Below, in pieces: positions 26,627 through 36,400 of a stretch of DNA of 64,000 nucleotides (within the stretch, counting starts at the first letter, position 1; every line of letters begins with the position of its first letter). The stretch comes from Nitrosococcus wardiae (GTDB lineage: Bacteria; Pseudomonadota; Gammaproteobacteria; Nitrosococcales; Nitrosococcaceae), in assembly GCF_004421105.1 (NCBI RefSeq), contig NZ_CP038033.1:2127659-2191658 (forward strand). Direction: 5' to 3'. The notes beneath the pieces are model-generated. The model did no database searches. It was not told the origin of the DNA and worked only from the letters and a program-made list of their open reading frames with translations. A program made the translations under genes and the position numbers.

Positions 26627-27543
26627 GGCTTCGGCCAGTTGACTTCGGGGTGAATGACCTGGGCCATCTTTTCTAGGGTCAGGATAAAGCGGGGTCCGGG
26701 GACCGTATCAAAGTCATCGGCAAAGAGATGGATACGACCCGTTTTTACAGCGCTAATCATAGGGAGTCCGGCCCAGTCCTGGAGGAGGGTAGTGTTGTTC
26801 CAGCCCTTTTTTTGTACTTCTCGGTTGGAGACCAGTTCAATAATCACCTCAGGGTTAAGATGCATAATGCCCTCGGCGGAGAGGGGAGGAACCCGGATGA
26901 AATCTCCTTGATAGGCGTTTATCCCCCCGGCGATGCGAATCATCTCGTCATAGGGATCTGCAGTCCCGGCGACAAAGATTTCCTTTAATGGGCTTCCAAT
27001 AGGACGGCCCATGACCACCAGGACCCGGGGGCGGGACAAACCGGCTATTTTGTCCTCTACCTCTTTTATCCGGGCTCTAAGACCGGTGAGTAAGGCCTTT
27101 GCTTCTGTTTCTTTGCCCGTCGCTGCTCCAATAAGGCGGATGGAATCTAGGGTCTCCGCCAGCTCTTGGTGTTGGACCTGCAGAGTAGCAATCCCCAATT
27201 GTTCCAGCTTTGGTGTGAGTGCTTGATGGCCAGGAAAAGTAATCACTAAGTCTGGTCTGAGGGCCACCATGGCCTCCATATTAGGGTCCAAATAGCCGCC
27301 GACTTTCGGTTTTGCCAGGGCCTCCGGTGGGTAGTCACAGTAACGGGTTACCCCCACTATTTGCGCTTCAAGCCCCAAAGCAAACAGGGTTTCCGTAATG
27401 CTAGGAGCAAGGGAGATGATGCGATGATACTCCTGGGGTCGTTCCAGGGCAGGTTGAGCTTTTTCCCCTTCTCTCAGGTTAAGGCCGTAGTAGCCCGCAG
27501 TAAACACCAGAGTGAATAATACGAATAAGCCTATCTTCTTCAT
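26623..27543 (-). CDS. btuF: Periplasmic substrate-binding protein, probably BtuF (cobalamin)
   Basis: The 306-residue class III binding protein captures substrate in the periplasm for BtuCD. An N-terminal signal segment (about 1-20: KK then LFVLFTLVFTAGYYG) is followed by RIISLAPSITETLFALGL, GVTRYCDYP and the helical linker typical of BtuF. PEVIIEL and FDTVPGPRFI occur near the C-terminus. Substrate is inferred from these BtuF-like blocks. The gene starts 15 bp after glcF, so the operon order is glcF-btuF-btuD-btuC. Confidence 0.8.
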   Translation of the reverse strand: MKKIGLFVLFTLVFTAGYYGLNLREGEKAQPALERPQEYHRIISLAPSITETLFALGLEAQIVGVTRYCDYPPEALAKPKVGGYLDPNMEAMVALRPDLVITFPGHQALTPKLEQLGIATLQVQHQELAETLDSIRLIGAATGKETEAKALLTGLRARIKEVEDKIAGLSRPRVLVVMGRPIGSPLKEIFVAGTADPYDEMIRIAGGINAYQGDFIRVPPLSAEGIMHLNPEVIIELVSNREVQKKGWNNTTLLQDWAGLPMISAVKTGRIHLFADDFDTVPGPRFILTLEKMAQVIHPEVNWPKP

Positions 27544-27558
27544 TTTAAAGAGGACAGC

Positions 27559-28776
27559 TCAAGGGGTCGGGTCAAAGAGGGTGATCCAGTGTTTGACGGG
27601 TAAGGAGGACTGAGTCTGAAGATGAGTTAAGCAACCGATGTTGGCGGTGGCAATGAGTTGTGGATGACCATGTTCTAGTGCAGCAAGTTTATTTGCCAGC
27701 AAGCGCTGGGAAAGATCCCTTTGCAAAAGAGAATAAGTTCCCGCCGAACCGCAGCAGAGGTGGGCATCAGGCACTTCCGTGAGTTCAAAGCCCGCCTCCC
27801 GTAGCAACCTTTCCACCAGACCCTCCAATTGTTGGCCATGTTGCAGGGTACAGGGCGACTGGAAGGCAATACGGCGGGGGATATGGGGGGAAGGGGTGAG
27901 CGCGGAGCGGTCTTCCTGGGCGAGGATTTCACCAATATCCCGGGCGAGTTCAGCGATCCGGGCTGCTTTAGCGGCGTAGTCCGGATCCTCGGCTAATAAG
28001 ATTCCATATTCTTTGATCATGGCGCTGCAGCCACTGGCGGTTACCACAATGGCCTCAGCACCTGCCTCTATTTGAGGCCACCAGGCATCAATATTTTGAC
28101 GCATAAAATCCAAAGCCGATTGGGGCGCCGAGAGATGGTGGGAAATCGCACCACAGCACCCCCCCTGAGGTGCTTGTACTAAGCTGATACCCAGTCGATC
28201 CAATACCCAGGCGGTGCTAGCGTTGATTTGAGGGGCCAGTGCCGGCTGGACACATCCCTCCAAAATCAACATCTTGCGGGAATGGGTTGCCGTTGGCCAG
28301 GATCTTTTTTTGGCCTGGGGTGGGATGCTGCGCTTTAGGGAAGAAGGCAAAAAAGGAGAAAATATTTGGCCCAATCGTAACAGGGGAGCAAAGCGTCGAG
28401 GGTAGGGCAATAGCATTCGTAATGCTGCTCGGGTTAGTTGCTCCGAAAGTGACCTGGGGACCTTAGTTTCCACTACCTCACGGCCAATATCCACCAAGCG
28501 ACCGTAGCGGACTCCGGAAGGGCAAGTAGTCTCACAGGCACGGCAGGTCAGACAACGGTCCAAATGTTGCTGTGTTTTTCTACTGACTGCTTGTCCTTCA
28601 AGTGCTTGCTTTATCAAGTAGATGCGGCCCCTGGGGCTATCCAACTCATCCCCCAATAATTGGTAGGTGGGACAGGTGGCAGTGCAGAAACCGCAATGCA
28701 CGCAAGAGCGCAGAATAGCGTCGGCTTCCCTCCCTTGGGGTGTGTTTTTTATAAAATCTGCTAAGTGGGTTTGCAC
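27559..28776 (-). CDS. glcF: Glycolate oxidase iron-sulfur subunit GlcF
   Basis: Transfers electrons from glycolate via two 4Fe-4S clusters. The 405-residue protein has CVHCGFCTATCPTY (about 25-38) and CLTCRACETTCP (about 75-86), then two CCG domains with GGCCGAISHH and LCCGSAGTYSLL. This is the expected GlcF layout. Usual partners are GlcD (not in this window) and GlcE (31130-32200, separated by two genes). Glycolate handling fits an organism running the Calvin cycle, where Rubisco oxygenation yields phosphoglycolate. Confidence 0.9.
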   Translation of the reverse strand: MQTHLADFIKNTPQGREADAILRSCVHCGFCTATCPTYQLLGDELDSPRGRIYLIKQALEGQAVSRKTQQHLDRCLTCRACETTCPSGVRYGRLVDIGREVVETKVPRSLSEQLTRAALRMLLPYPRRFAPLLRLGQIFSPFLPSSLKRSIPPQAKKRSWPTATHSRKMLILEGCVQPALAPQINASTAWVLDRLGISLVQAPQGGCCGAISHHLSAPQSALDFMRQNIDAWWPQIEAGAEAIVVTASGCSAMIKEYGILLAEDPDYAAKAARIAELARDIGEILAQEDRSALTPSPHIPRRIAFQSPCTLQHGQQLEGLVERLLREAGFELTEVPDAHLCCGSAGTYSLLQRDLSQRLLANKLAALEHGHPQLIATANIGCLTHLQTQSSLPVKHWITLFDPTP

Positions 28777-28888
28777 GTTATCAGTATCTTAACTGCTTTC
28801 CTGGTCTAAGTTTATAACTATTATCCCTGGGATGGGTGATGATTGAAAAGGGTGAGATTAGTGTGGAATACGGTCCAAGGAGAATGAG

Positions 28889-30088
28889 TTGATGAAAAAA
28901 AACCACGTACCGGGTTTTAGCACTCGAGCTGTTCACGGCCTCGATGAAAAAATAGACCCGGCTTATGGCTCGTTTATCCCGCCTTTGTATCTGAACACTG
29001 CCTTTCTTTTTGAGGATGCGGCTCAAGGAGCAAGGCGTTTTGCAGGAGAGGAGGGGGGATATATTTACACCCGGATGGGGAACCCTTCTGTGGATATGCT
29101 CGAAAAACGGCTTGCGCTCCTTGAAAATGGTGAGGCGGCAGCAGCTTTTGCCTCGGGCATGGGGGCTATTTCGAGTTTGTTGCTCCACTTGGTGCAGCCA
29201 GGTGAGCATATTCTTTCAGTGCGTGAGGTCTATGGAGGCACCTATGGACTCTTTGAAGATCATCTTAAGCCCAGGGGATACGACATTACCTATTTTGATC
29301 CTACCGCGCCGGATTTGGAAGCTGAACTAGACGCCAAGTGTACCCCCTATAGTCGAGTTGTCTATCTGGAAACACCTTCTAATCCTTCCCTTGTACTGGT
29401 GGATTTGGAGGCCTGTAGTCGCTGGGCGTGCAAGCGGGGGTTGGTTACCGTGGTTGATAACACCTTTTGTACTCCCTACTTGCAACGGCCATTGGATTTT
29501 GGAATTGATTGGGTCGTATACAGTACCACCAAATACCTTAATGGTCACGGGGATTGCGTCGGGGGGGCTGTTGTGGGTGCCGAGCCCGCTATTCAGGCTC
29601 TACGCCAAGAGATGCAATGGCATTTTGGTAATATTCTTTCTCCCTTTAATGCCTGGTTGATCCTGCGGGGGTTGCAGACTCTTCCGCTGCGGATGGCCCG
29701 GCATTCGGAAACAGCGCTAGCGGTGGCCCGTTTCCTGGAAGAACATCCCAAGGTGCAGCAGGTGCACTATCCCGGGCTTCCTTCCCATCCCCAGCATAGG
29801 TTAGCACAGAAACAGATGGCAGGCTTTAGTGGGGTGGTTTCTTTTACCCTCCCTAGCCGAGAAGCAGGCCCCCGCTTGTTGAACCATCTAAGGTGGTGCT
29901 TATTGGCGGTCAGCTTGGGGCATGTGGCCACCCTGATTGAGCACCCCGCATCCATGACCCATGCTAGTTATTCGGAGGAAGAATGCCGCGCGGCGGGATT
30001 GGATACGGCTCTGGTTCGTATCAGTGTGGGGTTAGAAGAAGCTGCAGACCTGATTGGGGATTTAGAGCAGGGCTTAGAAAAGGTCTAG
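28889..30088 (+). CDS. Transsulfuration-family PLP enzyme (Cys/Met metabolism)
   Basis: A 399-residue enzyme of the cystathionine gamma-synthase/methionine gamma-lyase/O-acetylhomoserine sulfhydrylase family. The PLP lysine is in YSTTKYLNGHGD near residue 213, with YTRMGNPSVDMLE and FASGMGAISSLL at the start and RISVGLEEAADLI at the end. The loop position that is cysteine in Pseudomonas methionine gamma-lyase reads VYGGTYG here, so a lyase of that type is not indicated. The exact reaction cannot be set from sequence. GGAG lies upstream of the TTG/ATG starts. Confidence 0.82.
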   Translation: MMKKNHVPGFSTRAVHGLDEKIDPAYGSFIPPLYLNTAFLFEDAAQGARRFAGEEGGYIYTRMGNPSVDMLEKRLALLENGEAAAAFASGMGAISSLLLHLVQPGEHILSVREVYGGTYGLFEDHLKPRGYDITYFDPTAPDLEAELDAKCTPYSRVVYLETPSNPSLVLVDLEACSRWACKRGLVTVVDNTFCTPYLQRPLDFGIDWVVYSTTKYLNGHGDCVGGAVVGAEPAIQALRQEMQWHFGNILSPFNAWLILRGLQTLPLRMARHSETALAVARFLEEHPKVQQVHYPGLPSHPQHRLAQKQMAGFSGVVSFTLPSREAGPRLLNHLRWCLLAVSLGHVATLIEHPASMTHASYSEEECRAAGLDTALVRISVGLEEAADLIGDLEQGLEKV

Positions 30089-30106
30089 GCAAAGGCCCGT
30101 CTTAAT

Positions 30107-31084
30107 TTAAAAGAGACCTAGAACCTTGTCCCTTGCCACTTGAACCCGGGATAAGAATCTTTCGGTAAAAGCCTTTTTGACGGTATAGCTGACTTCATAG
30201 AGGTCGGCGCTGTTACTGGCCTCCAGTAAGTAATCATCGCTGGTTTTGAGATCGTCTATAAGGTTGAATTCCTGGGCTTGAATGGCATGCCAATGCTGGC
30301 CCGTCGCGGTTTGGGAAAGATCCACCTGGGGACGATAATAGGTAATAAATTCTTTGAATAACTGGTGGATATCTTCTACCTGTTTTTTAGCCAGCTCACG
30401 ATCCCGGTCGGTGTTAATGCCAAACAGCGTCACTGTTCGCTTCAATTCACCTGCTTTGATTTGCTCAAAGTCTATTCCATGTTTATCCAGTAGACGGTGG
30501 AAATTGGGTAATTGCATCAAAGCGCCGATGGAACCGATGACAGCAAATGGTGCGGCAATAATGCGATTGCCCACGCAGGCCATCATATAGCCGCCGCTGG
30601 CTGCCATTTTATCTACAGCGATGATCAATGGAATTTGTTTTTTCCTAATTCGCTCTAATTGAGAGGCCGCTAGTCCATGCTCATGAACCAGGCCACCCCC
30701 ATTTTCCAATCGGAGTAGGACCTCATCCTCGGGCGTTGCTACGCTAAGTACTGCGGTAATTTCTTCCCGTAATGAGGCCACTGCCGTGGCTCTAATATCG
30801 CCATGAAAATCAAGCACAAAAATGCGTTTGTCGTATTTTTTTTTCTTTTTAAGAGTCTTTTCCGCCTTGAGCTTTTTGATGAACTCTTTTTTGGGCATGA
30901 TGTGCATGGTAAGCATGTGAGCCATGCGCTCATAATGGCTATTAAGATGTTTGATCTCCAATTTCTCAGCGGCGTGCATTCGTCTTTTTGAGGTGGCCGA
31001 TAACCTCATCAGCAGCGCTACCAAGATCACTAAGGTGAGTGTTTTTGCTAGGAATAGCCCGTATTCAGAGAAAAATTCGCCCAT
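30107..31084 (-). CDS. sohB: Inner-membrane serine protease SohB (S49 family)
   Basis: Signal-peptide-peptidase-like protease. One N-terminal helix (about 9-27: LFLAKTLTLVILVALLM) anchors it, followed by a lysine-rich linker (about 65-86) and an S49 domain. The nucleophile serine is in DKMAASGGYMMA and the general-base lysine in KAGELKRTVTLFG. The 325 residues match SohB, not the tandem SppA. It faces glcE's direction and ends near the convergent PLP enzyme gene. Confidence 0.9.
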   Translation of the reverse strand: MGEFFSEYGLFLAKTLTLVILVALLMRLSATSKRRMHAAEKLEIKHLNSHYERMAHMLTMHIMPKKEFIKKLKAEKTLKKKKKYDKRIFVLDFHGDIRATAVASLREEITAVLSVATPEDEVLLRLENGGGLVHEHGLAASQLERIRKKQIPLIIAVDKMAASGGYMMACVGNRIIAAPFAVIGSIGALMQLPNFHRLLDKHGIDFEQIKAGELKRTVTLFGINTDRDRELAKKQVEDIHQLFKEFITYYRPQVDLSQTATGQHWHAIQAQEFNLIDDLKTSDDYLLEASNSADLYEVSYTVKKAFTERFLSRVQVARDKVLGLF

Positions 31085-31129
31085 ATTTTTTGATTTCCGT
31101 GCTGGGGATGAGGAAGAAGATTGGGATAG

Positions 31130-32200
31130 CTAGAGTTCCCGGTACATCCGTCCTGGATTTAGAATGCGGTGAGGATCAAAGGCTTGTTTGAGGCGGTGAT
31201 GCAATGCCATGAGGGCTGGAGGCAAGGGGTGAAAGACCTCACCCGTATGATCCTTGCCCCGAAATAGGGTCGCATAGCCGCCGACGTCTTCAGCAGCAGC
31301 ACGAATAATTTCCGCGGTTAATTCGGAACGAAACCAACGCTGGGCACCGCCCCAGCCAATCTTCCACTCCCCGGGCAGATCGATGGGAGGCGTTGTGGCG
31401 GGCACTGACCATCGCCAAAGAGGTTGGGTACTACGTTGGAAGAAGACATGGGTGTGTTCTCGTACTTTTTCCCAGAAAAGGGTGTCGTCGCTGAGGATGT
31501 CGCCACCCATTTTATTACGTGCGGCTCGGAGGGTTTCTTCAGAACCGGATAGGCGCACGTAGAGCTGTTCTCCGTCAAAGGCGCAGGCTGAAAGCGGGAG
31601 GGGTTGGTTTGCCCAGACATTAAATAGACGAATGGCATTCTGGGCATCCCGCTCTTGGGAAAGCGTAATTTCCCTCGTTGGTCGAGGTAAGACTTTGAGC
31701 GAGATTTCCAATAATACCCCTAAAGTGCCTAGGCTGCCTACCATGAGGCGGGAGATGTCATAGCCTGCCACATTTTTCATCACCTGCCCCCCAAAGCGCA
31801 GTATTTGACCTTTACCGTTGATAATCTGCACCCCTAACACCATATCCCGGACAGCTCCCCCATAGGGCCGGCGTGGGCCGGAAAGACCACAGGCGACGAG
31901 ACCACCCAAAGTGGCTTGGGGGCCAAAATAAGGGGGTTCAAAAGCAAACATTTGGCCCTGCTCTGCAAGGAGTGCTTCAATTTCCGCCAGGGGCGTTCCG
32001 GCACGGGCAGTGATGACAAGTTCTGTGGGTTCATAACTGGTAATTCCTCGGTGCTTGCTTACCTCTAAGGGCTTACCGTGCGGTTGGCGGCCATAAAAGG
32101 CTTTGGTGCTACCTCCTCTGATGCATAAGGGGGTTTGCGCCGCTGCTGCGGCGCGAATCGCTTCCTGAATCGCCTCACTGTCATCATAAGCCCATGCCAT
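31130..32200 (-). CDS. glcE: Glycolate oxidase FAD-binding subunit GlcE
   Basis: The FAD_binding_4 family protein forms the glycolate dehydrogenase with GlcD and GlcF. Features: CIRGGSTKAFYGRQP, YEPTELVITARAGTPLAEIE, GGLVACGLSGPRRPYGGAVRD and MKNVAGYDISRLMVGSLGTLG. ATG 32200 is chosen since AGGTGG stands six bases upstream and the alignment to E. coli GlcE begins there; an upstream ATG at 32227 is possible. It is separated from glcF by sohB and a PLP enzyme gene. Confidence 0.88.
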   Translation of the reverse strand: MAWAYDDSEAIQEAIRAAAAAQTPLCIRGGSTKAFYGRQPHGKPLEVSKHRGITSYEPTELVITARAGTPLAEIEALLAEQGQMFAFEPPYFGPQATLGGLVACGLSGPRRPYGGAVRDMVLGVQIINGKGQILRFGGQVMKNVAGYDISRLMVGSLGTLGVLLEISLKVLPRPTREITLSQERDAQNAIRLFNVWANQPLPLSACAFDGEQLYVRLSGSEETLRAARNKMGGDILSDDTLFWEKVREHTHVFFQRSTQPLWRWSVPATTPPIDLPGEWKIGWGGAQRWFRSELTAEIIRAAAEDVGGYATLFRGKDHTGEVFHPLPPALMALHHRLKQAFDPHRILNPGRMYREL

Positions 32201-32429
32201 CAATGCCACCTGTCTTAACCTGTCCATAAGATAGTATCTTGCTCCCGTGTCAGGTTCAAACCGGTATAGTTTACCCAGGGCAACAAGGACCGCTGATTGG
32301 TTGGCTTTTTAATGGATTGTGCCTTGCTAAAGGGATTGGAAGCTGCTTAAATTGCGCCACCGGGACGGTTGTGTGTCATCGTAAAGGGGAGCAGAGCCTA
32401 ACGAAATCGGGTGGGCGCCGAAGCCAATT

Positions 32430-32446
32430 TATCACGATTGGTGATA
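32430..32446. other. Small hairpin in the glcE-lipoprotein intergenic region
   Basis: TATCAC (32430-32435) and GTGATA (32441-32446) form a six-bp stem with a five-base loop, 48 bp before the lipoprotein start. It could be an operator for a dimeric regulator. Nothing else clear was seen in 32201-32493. Confidence 0.25.
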
Positions 32447-32493
32447 TGCTTTCATTATTTTTAGAATAGATTATAGCTACGAGTTAAAAACCC

Positions 32494-33015
32494 ATGAAAG
32501 AGTTGGTTTATTGTTCTATGGCGCGGTTGCGCATGGCGGCTGCGGTCTTCGCGGTACTAGTCGTGGGTACGGCTTGCAGTGAAGCTGAGAAATCGGCAAG
32601 CAAGCCTGCTGTTCCAGTGTCGATCTCGGGATCGATGACCGGAGAAGACGGGCCGATAAAGGAGGCCAAACTAACGGCGACGGATCATAACGGCGAAGTC
32701 ATCGCCACTGCAGAGGTCAACGGCAGCTCCCGCTATAGGGTGGAATTGCCTGCGGGGGCGGCTTACCCGGTTATTCTTTCGGCCATCTATCCCCGTTCCA
32801 CAAAGGTGGTTGAATCGGGTCAAGGAGAGATAAAGGCTGCCATTATGAAAGCGAGCAACTCAACAGTCGAACTTAGTCCGAAATCAACCTCCATTGTTGA
32901 GATTGCCCTGGCCCGTGGCGGCCTTACTCCTGAGAACTTTAAGTCCGCATCATTGGCTGTCCTTAATCAAGGCAGCGGTGGTTCAGGAGGTATGCCCTAT
33001 CAAGGGGGGCATTGA
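32494..33015 (+). CDS. Putative lipoprotein of unknown function
   Basis: The 173 residues start with a charged segment and a hydrophobic stretch (AAAVFAVLVVGTACSEA) that ends in a cysteine, suggestive of lipidation, although the lipobox is imperfect (Gly at -3). The mature part begins with a Ser/Ala/Lys spacer and has a beta-rich block similar to carboxypeptidase regulatory domains (SISGSMTGEDGPIKEAKLTA), and ends in a Gly-rich tail (NQGSGGSGGMPYQGGH). No known family. ATG 32518 is an alternative start. Confidence 0.65.
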   Translation: MKELVYCSMARLRMAAAVFAVLVVGTACSEAEKSASKPAVPVSISGSMTGEDGPIKEAKLTATDHNGEVIATAEVNGSSRYRVELPAGAAYPVILSAIYPRSTKVVESGQGEIKAAIMKASNSTVELSPKSTSIVEIALARGGLTPENFKSASLAVLNQGSGGSGGMPYQGGH

Positions 33016-33411
33016 GGCCCGCAAGATAGGAGCATGTCCCACTGATGAAAGCGTACCAATTTCATAAAATAGAGGCATTATATTCTGTAGCCAGTTTATT
33101 ATTTTAGAATGCAAAATCCTATGAAATTGATATGGAACTGATATCTGTGGAATGAGACGGGGTGAGCCCCTGTTTTTATCCGGCTCACCCCGTCAATTTG
33201 GTAAGCTTTGTAAGTTAGAAGATCATCAGGGCCTCCCCTTTCTAATACCTTCCCCACCGTTGCTAAAACTAAAGTTTTTGTTCTGTGCTGTCCCTCAATT
33301 CCTTTAAATATTTGGCAGCCGCCCACTAGGATATGCCTACAATTTAGCTAGAGTGGTGATTGCTTATGGTAGGCTAAAAGGCCGCTACCTCATCATGTCA
33401 TTGAGCTATTT
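33016..33411. other. Intergenic region before dnaE with one strong hairpin
   Basis: 396 bp without a convincing gene. The main feature is the perfect 13-bp hairpin listed separately. The dnaE promoter should lie in the last 150 bp, where TTGGCA and TACAAT occur but are 20 bp apart, so it is not convincing. Confidence 0.4.
33156..33194. terminator. Perfect 13-bp hairpin; terminator or structured repeat
   Basis: GACGGGGTGAGCC at 33156-33168 is the exact complement of GGCTCACCCCGTC at 33182-33194, with a 13-base loop containing TTTTTA. The stem is G+C-rich and about 140 bp after the lipoprotein gene. No U tract follows, so it may be a weak terminator, an operator, or one copy of a REP-like element. 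Confidence 0.4.
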
Positions 33412-36400
33412 ATGGACTTATCCTTCGTTCATCTTCGTTTGCATACCGAATACTCTATGGTGGACGGCCTGGTGCGTATCCGACCCCTGGTTCAAGCTGC
33501 CCGAGAAGCGGGTATGCCAGCGGTAGCAGTGACTGACCAGAATAATGTATTTGCTATGGTCAAGTTCTACCGCGCTGCTCAGGCAGAGGGAGTGAAGCCT
33601 GTTATTGGGGCTGACGTTTTTTTAGTGGATTCAGTTGAAAGTAGCCGAGCGAGCCGCTTTACCTTGCTTTGTCAGAATAAGAAGGGTTACTGCAATCTAT
33701 CCCGCCTGTTATCGCGTGCCTATAGCGAAGGTCAATATTATGGCATTCCCCGCTTACAATGGAACTGGCTGCAAGGCCAGAGCGATGGTCTGATTGTCCT
33801 TTCTGGTGGTCGGGAAGGTGATGTGGGCCAAGCCCTTTTGACTGGCAACGAGGCTCAAGCCAAGCGACTATTGGAACGTTGGCAAGCTCTTTTCCCGGGC
33901 CGATATTATTTGGAGCTGCATCGCACTGGCAGAGAGGGGGAAGAAGATTATCTCCATGGGGCCGTAGCACTTGCTTTAGCGTGTGATACCCCGGTGGTGG
34001 CAACCAATGATGTTCGGTTTCTTAGATCCCAGGATTTCGAAGCTCACGAGGCTCGGGTCTGTATTCATGAAGGGCGGACTTTAGATGATCCTCGTCGGCC
34101 CCGTTGCTATAGTGAGCAGCAATATTTGCGAACCTCGTCGGAAATGGCGGAATTATTTGCGGACTTGCCGGAAGCCCTGGAAAATACGATAGAAATCGCT
34201 CGGCGTTGTAATCTCGAACTTACTCTGGGGACCCACTACCTTCCAAATTTTCCGGTGCCAGAGGGGCTGAGCATCGAAACGTTTCTTGAGGTCGAAGCCT
34301 GTCGAGGGCTGGAGCAACGGCTAGCAAAACTTTATCCTTTTGAAACGGAAAGGGAAATCAAGCGACCCACTTACGAAGCGCGGCTCGCTGAGGAACTGGC
34401 GGTGATTAACCAGATGGGGTTTCCAGGGTATTTCCTCATTGTCGCTGATTTTATTCGCTGGGCTAAAAAAAATGGAATTCCGGTAGGGCCAGGACGGGGC
34501 TCAGGGGCAGGATCCCTGGTTGCCTATGCTCTGCAAATAACCGACCTGGATCCGTTAGCCTTTGATCTTCTCTTTGAACGTTTTTTGAACCCTGAGCGTG
34601 TTTCCCTGCCCGATTTTGATATCGATTTCTGTATGGAACGCCGCGACCGGGTGATCGATTATGTGAGCCACTATTACGGTCGGGATCATGTTTCCCAGAT
34701 TATTACCTACGGTAGCATGGCCGCCAAAGCGGTAGTGCGGGATGTGGGCCGGGTGTTAGGGCATCCTTACGGTTTTGTGGACCAAATTGCCAAGCTTATC
34801 CCTTTCGATCTTAAGATGACTCTGGACAAGGCCCTAGAGGAGTCCGAAGGGTTACGGGCCCGTTACGATGAAGAAGAGGAAGTTCGATTTCTTATTGACC
34901 TGGCTAGAAAGCTTGAGGGGCTAACACGAAATGCCGGTAAACATGCTGGCGGTGTCGTGATTGCACCGAAGAAATTGACTGACTATGTTCCTTACTACTG
35001 CGAGCAGGGAGCGAGCGGAGTCGTCACCCAATTTGACAAGGACGACATAGAAGCTATTGGCTTAGTCAAATTCGATTTCCTGGGCCTGCGTACCCTGACC
35101 ATTATCGACTGGGCTTTGCAGGCTATCAATCAACAGCGAGCTCAGCAAGGCGCGGCCCCGCTCGATTTGGCCCTTTTACCAAAGGATGATCGGGAAAGCT
35201 ACATACTTCTTAAGCGTTGTGCGACTACCGCCGTGTTTCAATTGGAATCCCGCGGTATGAAAGACCTCATAAAGCGGCTCCAGCCAGATTGCTTTGAAGA
35301 CATTATCGCCTTGGTGGCCTTGTTCCGACCTGGACCTCTTCAGTCAGGGATGGTAGATGATTATATCAATCGGAAACATGGTCGTGCCAAGGTGGACTAT
35401 CCCCACCCTGCCCTTGAACCCATCCTCAAACCGACCTACGGTGTTATTGTTTACCAGGAACAGGTGATGCAAATTGCCCAGGTTTTGGCGGGGTATACTT
35501 TGGGGGGGGCTGATCTGCTGCGCCGAGCCATGGGTAAGAAAAAGCCCGAGGAGATGGCCAAGCAGCGCGCTATCTTTACGGAAGGAGCAAAAGCACAAGG
35601 GGTTGAAGGCGCGCGGGCAACGGCCATCTTCGACCTCATGGAGAAATTTGCCGAGTACGGGTTCAACAAATCCCATTCCGCAGCCTATGCCTTAATCGCT
35701 TATCAAACCGCTTATCTTAAGGCCCATTATCCCGCTCCCTATATGGCGGCAGTGCTTTCTTCCGATATGGACAATACGGAGAAAGTAGCGGCTTTTATTC
35801 AGGAATGCCAGGTCATGAATTTGGAGGTGCTTCCTCCTGATGTGAATGTTAGCGATTATCGTTTTTCGGCCCAGGGCGAGAACGCTATTCGGTACGGTTT
35901 GGGTGCGATTAAAGGCGTCGGTGCCTCAGCCCTGGAGGGGATCATCAAGGAGCGAGAACAGCACGGACCTTACCAGGATCTTTTTAAATTCTGTCGCCGT
36001 ATTGATTTGCGCAAAATTAACCGGCGAGTATTAGAAGCCTTGAACCGCTCGGGGGCTTTGGATCCTTTGGGGGCTAATCGAGCGACTCTAGAAGTTTCTT
36101 TGGAAACTGCTTTGGCTTTGGCGGAACAACATTCCCGTAATACTTCTCTAGGGCAGAATGATTTATTCGGCCTTGACTGCGTGTTGGAGGACGGCCAAGC
36201 AGGAAATTATACCGAAACCCAGGAGTGGGATGAGGAACAGCGGTTGGCATTAGAAAAGGAGACCTTAGGGTTGTATCTTAGCGGTCATCCTATTGACCGT
36301 TATGAGCAGGAACTGAGGCAGATAGCTCCCCGCCGCCTAGCCGAGCTTATTGGCCAGGCGAATAATCACCAAAATTATAACCAGCGGGTTGTCATCGCCG

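Noticed and set aside
28777-28888. Cobalamin riboswitch upstream of the glcF-btuFDC operon
   Set aside because: No B12-box sequence or conserved core was found in the 112-bp gap.
32239-32469. 76-aa frame between glcE and the lipoprotein gene
   Set aside because: No ribosome site and no family features; lies in a promoter region.
33099-33326. 75-aa frame on the minus strand before dnaE
   Set aside because: Contains the hairpin arms and has no family features.
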